This document shows, piece after piece, positions 15,638 to 22,793 of a DNA stretch of 22,853 nt; the first letter of the stretch is position 1; the number at the start of each line of letters is the position of its first letter. The stretch is from contig URGH01000041.1 in the NCBI GenBank assembly GCA_900547305.1, forward strand, positions 1 to 22,853. Direction: 5' to 3'. The position numbers and the translations under genes are program-made. The notes under the pieces were generated by a model that was given only the letters and a program-made list of their open reading frames with translations, was not told where the DNA came from and made no database searches. This stretch comes from an uncultured Oscillospiraceae bacterium. Lineage in GTDB: Bacteria; Bacillota; Clostridia; Oscillospirales; Acutalibacteraceae.

Positions 15638-17731
15638 ATGAACGTTTTTTTTGAAAAAGCAGTGCCTGTTTGGGTAACGGGCAGGGAAAAGGAAATGAAT
15701 TTGCGAGTCCAGTTTAAGGCGGTTTTCGGAAAAGGGAAAAGCATTACCGCAAAAATTGCAACCTCGGGTATTTATCAAATGTCGGTAAACGGTAAATTTG
15801 TCTGCTACGGTCCCGCGCGTGCCGGGCGCGGCTTTTTCCGTGTGGATGAAATTGACCTGACCCCGTTTGCCGACCGCGAACAAAATACTGTAATTATAGA
15901 GGTTTGCGGCTATAACGCGCGGAGCTACTACCTTATCAAGCAGGATTCCTTTTTAACTGCGGAATTGTTGACAGACGGACAGGTGGCGGCGTATACCGGC
16001 AACGATTTTACTGCACGTATCAATCCCGAATATATAAAAAAAATACAGCGCTACAGCTTTCAGCGCCCGTTTGCGGAGTCATATCGCGTTATATCGGGTG
16101 ATACATATTTTACAGATGCCGTGCAGGGTACAGAACCGCTCTCATATTTGCCGCAACCGAATTATTTAAAGAGGAGCACACCCTACCCGCTGTATGAAAA
16201 AACTGCGGCAAAAAGAATTTTCGGCGGCAACTTTTCTTTTGCGGAGCGTGAAAGCTATTGGCGCAACGGCGCTTTTGACGCGCTGGTAGCAAAGCCGGAG
16301 CAATCTGAATATCTTTTTGAAAATCCCGATTTAATGATTACCGAGGAATGTGAAAAGCTTAAACTTTCATCTCCTGCTTCAAACGAAGATAAAGCGCTTT
16401 CGGACGGCACTTACGGTATTTACGAGCTGCCGTATAACGCAACCGGAATGATAGGGATACATATAAAATCACAACGTCCGATCAGGCTGTATATTATGTT
16501 CGATGAAATATTGAGCGACGCAGGCCGTATGGATTATTTGCGCGGGGGTTGCTGCAACGCGGCGATTTTCGATTTGCCGGCGGGGGATAGAACTCTCCGC
16601 TTTTTTGAGGTTTACACCTGCAAATATATTCAGGCAGCGGTATATGGCGGGAATGCGGAAGCAGAGCTTTTTATGACCGAATATAAGCACCCTCCGGTTA
16701 AATATACTCCGAAATTCAGTGACGCTGAAATTTGCAAAATTGCAGAAGCGGCGATTGAAACCTTCCGCCAGGGCAGTGTTGATTTGTTTATGGACTGCCC
16801 CTCGCGTGAGCGCGCCGGCTGGCTTTGCGACAGCTTTTTTTCGGGAAGAACCGAATATCTGCTTTGCGGCGAGACTTTAGTTGAACACGACTTTTTGGAA
16901 AATTTCCTTTGCGAAGAAAATTGTATTAACATTCCCGACGGCATGATACCGATGTGTTACCCGGCTGATCATACGCCGAATTCCTTTATACCTAATTGGG
17001 CTATGTGGCTTTTTTTGGAGCTTCGCGAGTATCTTGACCGCTCGGGAGACCGCAAATTGGTTGAGCGGTTCAGGGCAAAGGCCTTCGGGCTTTTGAAATA
17101 CTTCAGCCGCTTTGAAAACAGCGACGGTTTGCTTGAAAATCTTGAAAGCTGGGTTTTTGTGGAATGGTCGCGGGCGAACGATTTGACCGACGGGGTCAAT
17201 TACCCCTCAAATATGCTGTATGCCGCAATGCTTTCGGCAATTTCAGAGCTTTATAACCTGCCCGAGCTTTACGAAAAAGCCCAAAAAATACGTGAAACCG
17301 TTTACCGCCAATCATTTGACGGCGAATTTTTCCGCGACCATGCCGTGCGAGAAAACGGCATACTTAAAGCGGCGGCTGACAGAACAGAGGTATGCCAGTA
17401 TTACGCTTTCTTTTTCGGTGTTGCAACGCCGGAGCGCGACGGCAAGCTGCTTGAAACGCTGATTCATAAATTCGGTCCTGAGCGAAACCGCAATACCGAA
17501 TATCCCGAAATTGCCCCTGCAAACGCATTTATAGGCAATTATCTCCGTTTGGAAATTTTAATGAGGGCAGGCTTTAATGAGGATGTCCTCAAAAATATTG
17601 TCGGATTTTTCGGCTATATGGCAAACAGAACCGGAACGCTTTGGGAAAACACCGATACCAGTGCCAGCTGCGATCATTGCTTCGCCTCTTATGTTATTTG
17701 CTGGCTCGAAAAACTGAAGAACACTATTTAA
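15638..17731 (+). CDS. GH78-like (alpha-L-rhamnosidase-type) glycosidase, cytoplasmic
   Basis: This is a 697-residue protein without a signal peptide, so it should act inside the cell on imported oligosaccharides. The N-terminal third is beta-rich and includes the rhamnosidase N-domain pattern (SGIYQMSVNGKFVCYGPARAG, residues ~44-64, then FFRVDEIDLTPF). From about 355 an (alpha/alpha)6 barrel follows. The GH78 acid motif is present as DCPSRERAGWLCD at 386-398, with Asp386, Glu391 and Asp398 matching the conserved acidic positions. TLWE at 667-670 places Glu670 where the catalytic base of GH78 lies. One difference from the usual GWLGD is Cys397 in place of Gly. The ribosome site AGGGAG (15624-15629) precedes the ATG. 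The fold is quite sure; cleavage of rhamnose rather than another sugar is not proven. Confidence 0.82.
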   Translation: MNVFFEKAVPVWVTGREKEMNLRVQFKAVFGKGKSITAKIATSGIYQMSVNGKFVCYGPARAGRGFFRVDEIDLTPFADREQNTVIIEVCGYNARSYYLIKQDSFLTAELLTDGQVAAYTGNDFTARINPEYIKKIQRYSFQRPFAESYRVISGDTYFTDAVQGTEPLSYLPQPNYLKRSTPYPLYEKTAAKRIFGGNFSFAERESYWRNGAFDALVAKPEQSEYLFENPDLMITEECEKLKLSSPASNEDKALSDGTYGIYELPYNATGMIGIHIKSQRPIRLYIMFDEILSDAGRMDYLRGGCCNAAIFDLPAGDRTLRFFEVYTCKYIQAAVYGGNAEAELFMTEYKHPPVKYTPKFSDAEICKIAEAAIETFRQGSVDLFMDCPSRERAGWLCDSFFSGRTEYLLCGETLVEHDFLENFLCEENCINIPDGMIPMCYPADHTPNSFIPNWAMWLFLELREYLDRSGDRKLVERFRAKAFGLLKYFSRFENSDGLLENLESWVFVEWSRANDLTDGVNYPSNMLYAAMLSAISELYNLPELYEKAQKIRETVYRQSFDGEFFRDHAVRENGILKAAADRTEVCQYYAFFFGVATPERDGKLLETLIHKFGPERNRNTEYPEIAPANAFIGNYLRLEILMRAGFNEDVLKNIVGFFGYMANRTGTLWENTDTSASCDHCFASYVICWLEKLKNTI

Positions 17732-17758
17732 TTCAAATTGTCTCGGCAATTTAAAAAG

Positions 17759-17787
17759 GCATAAAAATAAAAGAAAAATCATACAAT
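17759..17787 (+). promoter_or_regulatory. Sigma-E promoter of spoIIID
   Basis: GCATAAA (17759-17765), 14 bases of spacer and CATACAAT (17780-17787) match the sigma-E pattern KMATATT-N14-CATACAnT well. The -10 box is exact and the first five -35 positions agree. The predicted transcript starts near 17794, about 40 bases before the spoIIID ATG. In B. subtilis spoIIID is a known mother-cell sigma-E gene, which supports the call. Confidence 0.8.
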
Positions 17788-17798
17788 TAACCAGTGAG

Positions 17799-17817
17799 AA
17801 AGCGTGCGAGACGCTTT
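17799..17817 (+). other. 5'-leader hairpin of spoIIID
   Basis: AAAGCGT and ACGCTTT form a perfect 7-bp stem around a GCGAG loop. It starts only a few bases after the predicted sigma-E transcript start and ends directly against the ribosome site AAGGGGAG (17818-17825). It could stabilise the 5' end of the mRNA or influence ribosome access. It is not followed by a U-tract, so it is not a terminator. Confidence 0.5.
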
Positions 17818-17833
17818 AAGGGGAGTTGATTGT

Positions 17834-18085
17834 ATGAAAGAGGCGACACAGGACAGGGCGGAGATACTGGGCGAATACATACTTGATACGGGCGCTACTG
17901 TCCGCGCTGCGGCAAAGGTTTTTAAAATAAGCAAATCTACCGTACATAAAGACGTTACCGAAAGGCTGAGGCATGAAAATCCGCAGCTTTACGGACAGGT
18001 TAAAAAGGTTTTGGAAAAAAACAAGCAGGAACGGCACATACGCGGCGGAATGGCGACGAAGAGAAAATATAAGGGTGAAGAATAA
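17834..18085 (+). CDS. spoIIID: Stage III sporulation regulator SpoIIID
   Basis: This 83-residue DNA-binding protein acts in the mother cell during sporulation, activating or repressing sigma-E and sigma-K period genes. The helix-turn-helix is at about residues 22-45 (TVRAAAKVFKISKSTVHKDV), and the RHIRGGMATKRKYKG tail is the conserved basic C-terminus of SpoIIID. The length is slightly below the B. subtilis protein. The ATG at 17834 is chosen by the AAGGGGAG site; an in-frame GTG at 17804 lies inside the leader hairpin and has no ribosome site. The gene is monocistronic in appearance, with its own sigma-E promoter and a stem-loop downstream. It marks this organism as a spore former, or a recent descendant of one. 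Confidence 0.96.
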   Translation: MKEATQDRAEILGEYILDTGATVRAAAKVFKISKSTVHKDVTERLRHENPQLYGQVKKVLEKNKQERHIRGGMATKRKYKGEE

Positions 18086-18120
18086 AAGTTTTTTTAACAC
18101 AAAGTTCAAAAATATAGGGC

Positions 18121-18146
18121 GGCGGGTACTTGAAAAAGTGCCCGCC
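18121..18146 (+). terminator. GC-rich stem-loop after spoIIID, possible terminator
   Basis: GGCGGGTACTT and AAGTGCCCGCC pair over 11 bp (one T-G wobble) around a GAAA tetraloop. It is the only strong hairpin between spoIIID and miaB and could end the spoIIID transcript. The following bases (GTGTTGTATAAT) are a poor U-tract, so termination may be weak. It also overlaps the miaB promoter. Confidence 0.45.
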
Positions 18147-18158
18147 GTGTTGTATAAT
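18130..18158 (+). promoter_or_regulatory. Sigma-A promoter of the miaB operon
   Basis: TTGAAA (18130-18135), a 17-base spacer and TATAAT (18153-18158) form a near-consensus housekeeping promoter. The transcript should begin near 18165, giving a leader of about 28 bases before miaB. The -35 box covers the loop of the stem-loop 18121-18146. Confidence 0.78.
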
Positions 18159-18179
18159 AAATTGATATATTCCTAAAGT

Positions 18180-18186
18180 GGGAGGA
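18180..18186 (+). promoter_or_regulatory. Ribosome binding site that fixes the miaB GTG start
   Basis: GGGAGGA lies 6 bases ahead of GTG 18193. The ATG at 18188 is out of frame and stops after four codons, and the GTG at 18178 precedes the site, so GTG 18193 is the best start. Confidence 0.7.
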
Positions 18187-18192
18187 TATGGC

Positions 18193-19590
18193 GTGCTTTT
18201 AAAATCCGCAATTTCTTCGGGCGAGCAGAGCGCCTACGCCGAGAGGGTTAAAAAACTGGCATATAAGATATACGGCAAAACGCCGCTTGCCTGCGTGGTT
18301 ACATTCGGCTGTCAGCAGAATGTGAGCGATTCCGAAAGGCTGAAGGGCGAGCTTTCGGAAATGGGCTACGGGCTTACCGATGATATAAACGAGGCTCAAT
18401 TTATAATTTTCAACACCTGCGCCGTGCGCGAGCACGCGGAGGACAGGGTGTACGGCAATGTGGGCGTTACAAAGGCGCTTAAAAAGCAAAACCCCAACAT
18501 AATAGTGGCGGTTTGCGGCTGTATGGCGCAAAGGCAGAGTGTGGCGGATAAAATTAAGCGCAGCTACCCATATGTTGATATGGTGCTTGGCACGCAGGTG
18601 CAGCACAGGCTGCCCGAATTTATTTACAAAAGGCTTTCGGGCTCGGGCAGAATATTTGAGCTGGAGCTTTTAAACGAAGAAATACCCGAAAACGTTCCCA
18701 TTAAAAGGGATGGCACCTTTAAAGGCTGGCTGCCTATAATGTACGGCTGCGATAATTTCTGCACCTACTGCATAGTGCCGTATGTAAGGGGGCGCGAGCG
18801 CTCGCGGCAGCCCGAGGCGATAATTGCCGAGGCGGAAGCAATGATTGCCGCGGGATATAAGGAAATAACCCTTTTGGGGCAAAACGTTAATTCTTACGGC
18901 AAGGGGCTGGAAAGCGGCATAGGCTTTGCGGAGCTTTTGCGGCGCATAAACGCGCTGCCGGGGGATTTTAGAATACGCTTTATGACCTCGCACCCGAAGG
19001 ACTGCACCCACGAGCTTATTGATACAATACGCGATTGCGAAAAGGTAAGCCGGCATTTGCACCTGCCCTTTCAAAGCGGCAGCGACAGAATACTGAAACG
19101 TATGAACCGGCGGTATGACAGGGAAAAATACCTTGAACTTGTGAATTACGCAAAGGAGCAAATTTCCGGGCTTTCACTGACAAGCGATATAATTGTGGGC
19201 TTCCCCGGGGAAACCTATGAGGATTTTTGCGATACCGTGAGCCTTATAAGAGAGGTGAAGTTCTCATCGCTTTTTACCTTTATTTATTCGCCGCGCGAGG
19301 GTACGCCCGCCGCCGCTATGGAAGACCCCGTTACCCGTGCCGAAAAGGGCAAATGGTTTGCCGAGCTTTTGGCGGCGCAGGAGGAAATAGCGGCTGAAAA
19401 CGAGAAAAAGCTTATAGGCACTTCTCACAGGCTGCTTTGCGACGCAAAGGGCACTACCGACGGGTATATGTCGGGTCACAGCGAGGGAACGGCGGTAGTT
19501 GAGTTCCCGGGGGATGAGAGTATGATAGGCAAATTTATAAACGTGCGCATTGAGGAATGCAACGGCGTTTTTAAAGGAATAATAATATAA
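18193..19590 (+). CDS. miaB: tRNA-2-methylthio-N6-isopentenyladenosine37 synthase MiaB
   Basis: This 465-residue radical-SAM methylthiotransferase adds a methylthio group to i6A37 of tRNAs that read codons starting with U. The N-terminal UPF0004 domain carries its cluster cysteines: Cys40 in TFGCQQN, one in NTCAVREHAED and one in CGCMAQRQ. The radical-SAM CxxxCxxC motif is Cys186, Cys190 and Cys193 (CDNFCTYCIVPYVRGRERSR). A TRAM RNA-binding domain occupies about the last 60 residues (GYMSGHSEGTAVVEFPG). The start is GTG, chosen by ribosome-site spacing. NTCAVREHAEDR and IVPYVRGRERSR favour MiaB over MtaB or RimO. It leads an operon with the YlbF-like gene and mutS, with 25 bases and no terminator before the next gene. 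Confidence 0.95.
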   Translation: MLLKSAISSGEQSAYAERVKKLAYKIYGKTPLACVVTFGCQQNVSDSERLKGELSEMGYGLTDDINEAQFIIFNTCAVREHAEDRVYGNVGVTKALKKQNPNIIVAVCGCMAQRQSVADKIKRSYPYVDMVLGTQVQHRLPEFIYKRLSGSGRIFELELLNEEIPENVPIKRDGTFKGWLPIMYGCDNFCTYCIVPYVRGRERSRQPEAIIAEAEAMIAAGYKEITLLGQNVNSYGKGLESGIGFAELLRRINALPGDFRIRFMTSHPKDCTHELIDTIRDCEKVSRHLHLPFQSGSDRILKRMNRRYDREKYLELVNYAKEQISGLSLTSDIIVGFPGETYEDFCDTVSLIREVKFSSLFTFIYSPREGTPAAAMEDPVTRAEKGKWFAELLAAQEEIAAENEKKLIGTSHRLLCDAKGTTDGYMSGHSEGTAVVEFPGDESMIGKFINVRIEECNGVFKGIII

Positions 19591-19615
19591 TAATAAACCG
19601 AAAGGAAAATTGAAA

Positions 19616-20020
19616 ATGGATGTAATTAAAGAGGCAAGAAATTTAGGCAAGGCAATACAGAGCGACCCGCGCTTTTTGAGGTATGCAAAGGCTCGCCTTG
19701 CAAACGACGATAACAGCGAATTGCAGGACGCAATAGGTAACTTTAACCTTGTAAGAATGGAGCTTGACAGAGAGGCAAACTCCGAAACCAAGAGCGATGA
19801 TAAAATTAAGGAGCTTAACGAAAAGCTGCGCGGAATATACAGCGAGATAATGTCCTCTCCCTCAATGGTGGAGTATAACACCGCTAAGGCTGACCTTGAC
19901 ACTATGATGAACGAGGTAAACACAATAATTTCCAAGTGCGTTGACGGCGAAGACCCCGACACCTGCGACGTTCACAGCGGCTGCACGGGCAGTTGCGCGA
20001 GCTGCGGCGGCTGCCACTAA
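19616..20020 (+). CDS. YlbF/YmcA (RicA-like) protein with cysteine-rich tail
   Basis: This is a 134-residue, mostly helical protein of the Com_YlbF family. The opening (IKEARNLGKAIQSDPRFLRYAKAR) is the typical family start, and a long charged helical region follows. The last 27 residues carry six cysteines (108, 117, 123, 127, 130, 133) in a Gly/Ser-rich tail ending CASCGGCH. In B. subtilis the YlbF, YmcA and YaaT proteins (RicF, RicA, RicT) form a complex that binds iron-sulfur clusters and adjusts RNase Y processing, and ymcA lies just after miaB, as here. The position therefore points to RicA, while the tail suggests metal or cluster binding. I leave the symbol empty because RicA and RicF are hard to tell apart without alignment. 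AAAGGAAAA (19601-19609) precedes the ATG; a TTG at 19610 is too close to it. Confidence 0.85.
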   Translation: MDVIKEARNLGKAIQSDPRFLRYAKARLANDDNSELQDAIGNFNLVRMELDREANSETKSDDKIKELNEKLRGIYSEIMSSPSMVEYNTAKADLDTMMNEVNTIISKCVDGEDPDTCDVHSGCTGSCASCGGCH

Positions 20021-20050
20021 GGGCAAAGACAGATAATAAGACACAAAATG

Positions 20051-20058
20051 AAAGAGGA
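20051..20058 (+). promoter_or_regulatory. Ribosome binding site that fixes the mutS start
   Basis: AAAGAGGA lies 7 bases ahead of ATG 20066. The in-frame ATG at 20048 comes before it and has no site of its own, so mutS starts at 20066. Confidence 0.7.
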
Positions 20059-20065
20059 TGTAAAA

Positions 20066-22666
20066 ATGGCAGAGCTTTCTCCTATGATGAAGCAATATCT
20101 GAGAATAAAGTCGGAAAATGAAGACAGTATTCTTTTTTTCAGAGTCGGCGATTTTTACGAAATGTTTTTTGACGACGCGAAAAAAGCGTCGGACGAGCTG
20201 GATTTAACCCTTACGGGCAAGGATTGCGGTATGGAAGAGCGCGCGCCTATGTGCGGAATACCGTACCACAGCTGCGAATCGTACATTGCGCGTCTGGTTG
20301 AAAAGGGCTATAAGGTTGCAATATGCGAGCAGGTCGAAGACCCGAAAGCGGCAAAAAAGCTGGTTGACCGCGATATTATAAGGGTAATAACCCCCGGTAC
20401 GGTAATTGAGGACGCAATGCTTGACGAGGGCAAAAACAATTACCTTGCCGCAATTGCTTTGACAGAGGAAGGCGTGGGGCTGTGCTTTACCGACGCCTCC
20501 ACAGGTGAGTGCCATTTAACAAGCTTTCCTGCGGATAATTATAATTCCGCCGTTTCCGATGAGCTTTTGCGCTTTGCGCCGCGCGAAATATTAGCGGCTG
20601 AAAGCCTGAAAGCAAAATCCGCCGCATTATGGGAATTTTTACAGGAAAATTTCAAGGCAGCGGTAACGTTTCGACCGAACGACGCGTTTGACCCCAAAAA
20701 AACCGAGGAGCTTTTTGTAAAGCATTTCGGTATATCAGAGCTTGAGGACCGCGGGATTGATAAGACATCATCAAAAGCTGCGGCGCTCGGCGCGGTTATA
20801 GGCTATTTATACGAAACGGGCAGAACGGGCAGCATTTCGGTGAATAAAATTGACGTTTACACCGATAAGCAGTTTATGCGGCTGGATATGACGGCGCTGC
20901 GCAATTTGGAACTTACCGAAACCATGCGCACAAAATCAAAGCGCGGCTCGCTTTTGTGGGTGCTTGACCGAACCAAAACCGCAATGGGTAAGCGGCTTAT
21001 AAGAAGCTGGCTTGAAAAGCCGCTGCTTAATATTACCGAAATCAATTTAAGGCAAAACGCTATTGAGGAGCTTTGCGACGATACTATAATGCGCGCCGAA
21101 ATAACCGAGCAGCTATCGGGCGTGCGGGATATTGAAAGAATAATGACCAAGGTGGTTTACAAAACCGCCTCGGCGCGTGATTTGCTTGCAATATCCGCCA
21201 CAGCGCACAGCTTTCCCGCAATAAAAGACCTGCTTGCGGGCGCTAAATGCCGAATGTTAAAGGAAATATGCGGCGGTATAGACCCGGTTGAAGAAATAGT
21301 AACGCTTATTGACGACGCCATAAACCCAGAGGCGCCCGTGTCGGTCAGAGAGGGCGATATAATAAAGGGCGGGTACAATGAGGAAGTCGATTTTATACGC
21401 GGCGATATGTCAAGCGGCAACAGCTTTTTAACCGATATTGAAAACCGCGAAAAGGAGCGCACGGGTATTAAGACCCTGAAAGTGCGCTTTAACAAGGTTT
21501 TCGGGTATTATATTGAGGTTACAAATTCTTTCCTCGATAAGGTACCCGCAGACTACATAAGAAAACAGACCCTTACAAACTGCGAGCGCTTTATAACAGA
21601 GGAGCTAAAGGAAATAGAACGGCGTGTTTTAAGCGCGAAGGACAGAATAGAACAGCTTGAGTTTGAAATATTTGACGGTATTCGTGAAAAGGTTGCCGCG
21701 GAGCTTAAAAGATTTCAGGCTACCGCCTCGGCGCTGGCAACGCTTGATACGCTTTGCTCCTTAGCGGGCGTTGCGGTTAATAACCGCTATTGCCGACCTC
21801 TTGTAAATAACAGCGGAAACATAATTATAAAATCGGGTAGACACCCTGTGGTTGAGCAGGTTATTAAAACCCCGTTTGTGGCAAACGACACCACGCTTAA
21901 TATGAAGGACGACCGCTGCGCTATAATAACGGGACCGAATATGGCAGGTAAATCTACATATATGCGGCAGACGGCTATAATTGTGCTTATGGCGCAAATA
22001 GGCTGCTTTGTGCCGGCAGACTCGGCTGAAATAGGGCTTTGCGACGCTATTTTCACAAGAGTCGGCGCGTCGGACGATTTGGCGGCTGGGCAATCAACAT
22101 TTATGATAGAAATGAGCGAGGTTGCCGAGATACTGAAAAATGCCACAAAGCACAGCCTTTTAATTCTTGATGAGATAGGCAGGGGGACTTCGACATTTGA
22201 CGGAATGTCGATAGCGCGCGCGGTTCTTGAATATGTAGCCGATAAAAAGACCCTCGGCGCAAAGGCGCTATTTTCAACCCACTACCACGAGCTTACCGCA
22301 ATGGAGAACGAATTGCAGGGCGTTAAAAATTATAACGTAGCCGTTAAAAAGCGCGGCGACGATATAACCTTTTTGCGCCGCATAGTTCCCGGCGGAGCAG
22401 ATGGCAGCTACGGTATTGAGGTGGCAAAGCTGAGCGGAATACCTGAAACGGTTATACGCCGCGCTAAGCAGATACTCAAAAAGACCGAGGAGGAGGGGGT
22501 AGTAACCTACCGCACGGTAGAAAACCCCGATATGCAGCTGCCGCTTGAAATGCAGGGCGCGCAGGATATTCTGCACGATCTGCAAACAATAGATGTTAAC
22601 ACACTGACGCCCATTGAAGCCATGCAAACGCTTTTTGAAATGGTGACAAAGGCTAAATCAATATAA
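20066..22666 (+). CDS. mutS: DNA mismatch repair protein MutS
   Basis: This is an 866-residue full-length MutS that finds mismatches and small loops in DNA and recruits MutL. The mismatch-contacting Phe-x-Glu motif is Phe30-Tyr31-Glu32 in GDFYEMF. Connector, lever and clamp domains follow in the normal order (for example RGSLLWVLDRTKTAMGKRLIRSW and FGYYIEVTNSF). The ATPase has Walker A GPNMAGKST at 623-631, a Walker B ILDEIGRGTSTFDG with Asp702-Glu703, and the STHYHEL switch histidine. All key residues are intact. Length and the presence of Phe-x-Glu separate it from MutS2. It lies 45 bases after the RicA-like gene in the same operon. No mutL is seen in the 187 bases that remain, although mutL often follows. 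Confidence 0.98.
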   Translation: MAELSPMMKQYLRIKSENEDSILFFRVGDFYEMFFDDAKKASDELDLTLTGKDCGMEERAPMCGIPYHSCESYIARLVEKGYKVAICEQVEDPKAAKKLVDRDIIRVITPGTVIEDAMLDEGKNNYLAAIALTEEGVGLCFTDASTGECHLTSFPADNYNSAVSDELLRFAPREILAAESLKAKSAALWEFLQENFKAAVTFRPNDAFDPKKTEELFVKHFGISELEDRGIDKTSSKAAALGAVIGYLYETGRTGSISVNKIDVYTDKQFMRLDMTALRNLELTETMRTKSKRGSLLWVLDRTKTAMGKRLIRSWLEKPLLNITEINLRQNAIEELCDDTIMRAEITEQLSGVRDIERIMTKVVYKTASARDLLAISATAHSFPAIKDLLAGAKCRMLKEICGGIDPVEEIVTLIDDAINPEAPVSVREGDIIKGGYNEEVDFIRGDMSSGNSFLTDIENREKERTGIKTLKVRFNKVFGYYIEVTNSFLDKVPADYIRKQTLTNCERFITEELKEIERRVLSAKDRIEQLEFEIFDGIREKVAAELKRFQATASALATLDTLCSLAGVAVNNRYCRPLVNNSGNIIIKSGRHPVVEQVIKTPFVANDTTLNMKDDRCAIITGPNMAGKSTYMRQTAIIVLMAQIGCFVPADSAEIGLCDAIFTRVGASDDLAAGQSTFMIEMSEVAEILKNATKHSLLILDEIGRGTSTFDGMSIARAVLEYVADKKTLGAKALFSTHYHELTAMENELQGVKNYNVAVKKRGDDITFLRRIVPGGADGSYGIEVAKLSGIPETVIRRAKQILKKTEEEGVVTYRTVENPDMQLPLEMQGAQDILHDLQTIDVNTLTPIEAMQTLFEMVTKAKSI

Positions 22667-22701
22667 TAATCAGTATGTCGATAAACCCCAAATCCTATTT
22701 C

Positions 22702-22719
22702 TGCGGCGTTCACGCCGCA
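22702..22719 (+). repeat. Inverted repeat 1 after mutS
   Basis: TGCGGCG and CGCCGCA form a perfect 7-bp stem with a TTCA loop, 35 bases after the mutS stop. No U-tract follows, so it is unlikely to act alone as a terminator. Confidence 0.6.
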
Positions 22720-22724
22720 TCACC

Positions 22725-22755
22725 GTTTTTCCGCCGACAGGTGCGGCGGAAAAAC
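22725..22755 (+). repeat. Inverted repeat 2 after mutS
   Basis: GTTTTTCCGCC and GGCGGAAAAAC form a perfect 11-bp stem around a 9-base loop. The T-run lies on the 5' side and the A-run on the 3' side, opposite to a normal terminator. Confidence 0.65.
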
Positions 22756-22766
22756 ACCTTGTAAGC

Positions 22767-22793
22767 GAAAAATAGCTTAAAAAGCTATTTTTC
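22767..22793 (+). terminator. Likely bidirectional terminator of the miaB-mutS operon
   Basis: GAAAAATAGCTT and AAGCTATTTTTC form a perfect 12-bp stem with an AAA loop. The 3' arm ends in TTTTT and the 5' arm begins with AAAAA, so it could stop transcription from either side. The GC content of the stem is low, which lowers confidence. Confidence 0.55.

Noticed and set aside
15167..15883. 238-codon open frame on the minus strand
   Set aside because: It lies opposite the end of the AraC gene and the start of the GH78-like gene, has no recognisable domain, and both + strand genes are well supported.
17735..17752. AAATTG/CAATTT hairpin as terminator of the GH78-like gene
   Set aside because: The stem is only 6 bp and AT-rich, and an A-run rather than a U-run follows, so evidence is too thin.
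18188..18202. Four-codon ATG frame in the miaB leader as a leader peptide
   Set aside because: The ribosome site is only 1 base from this ATG, and the frame is too short and unremarkable to support attenuation.
19264..19962. 232-codon open frame on the minus strand
   Set aside because: It is antisense to miaB and the RicA-like gene; its Ser/Leu-rich composition is what reverse reading of the conserved genes gives.
22676..22765. 29-codon open frame through the inverted repeats after mutS
   Set aside because: No ribosome site and it simply translates the palindromes; more likely repeat DNA than a gene.
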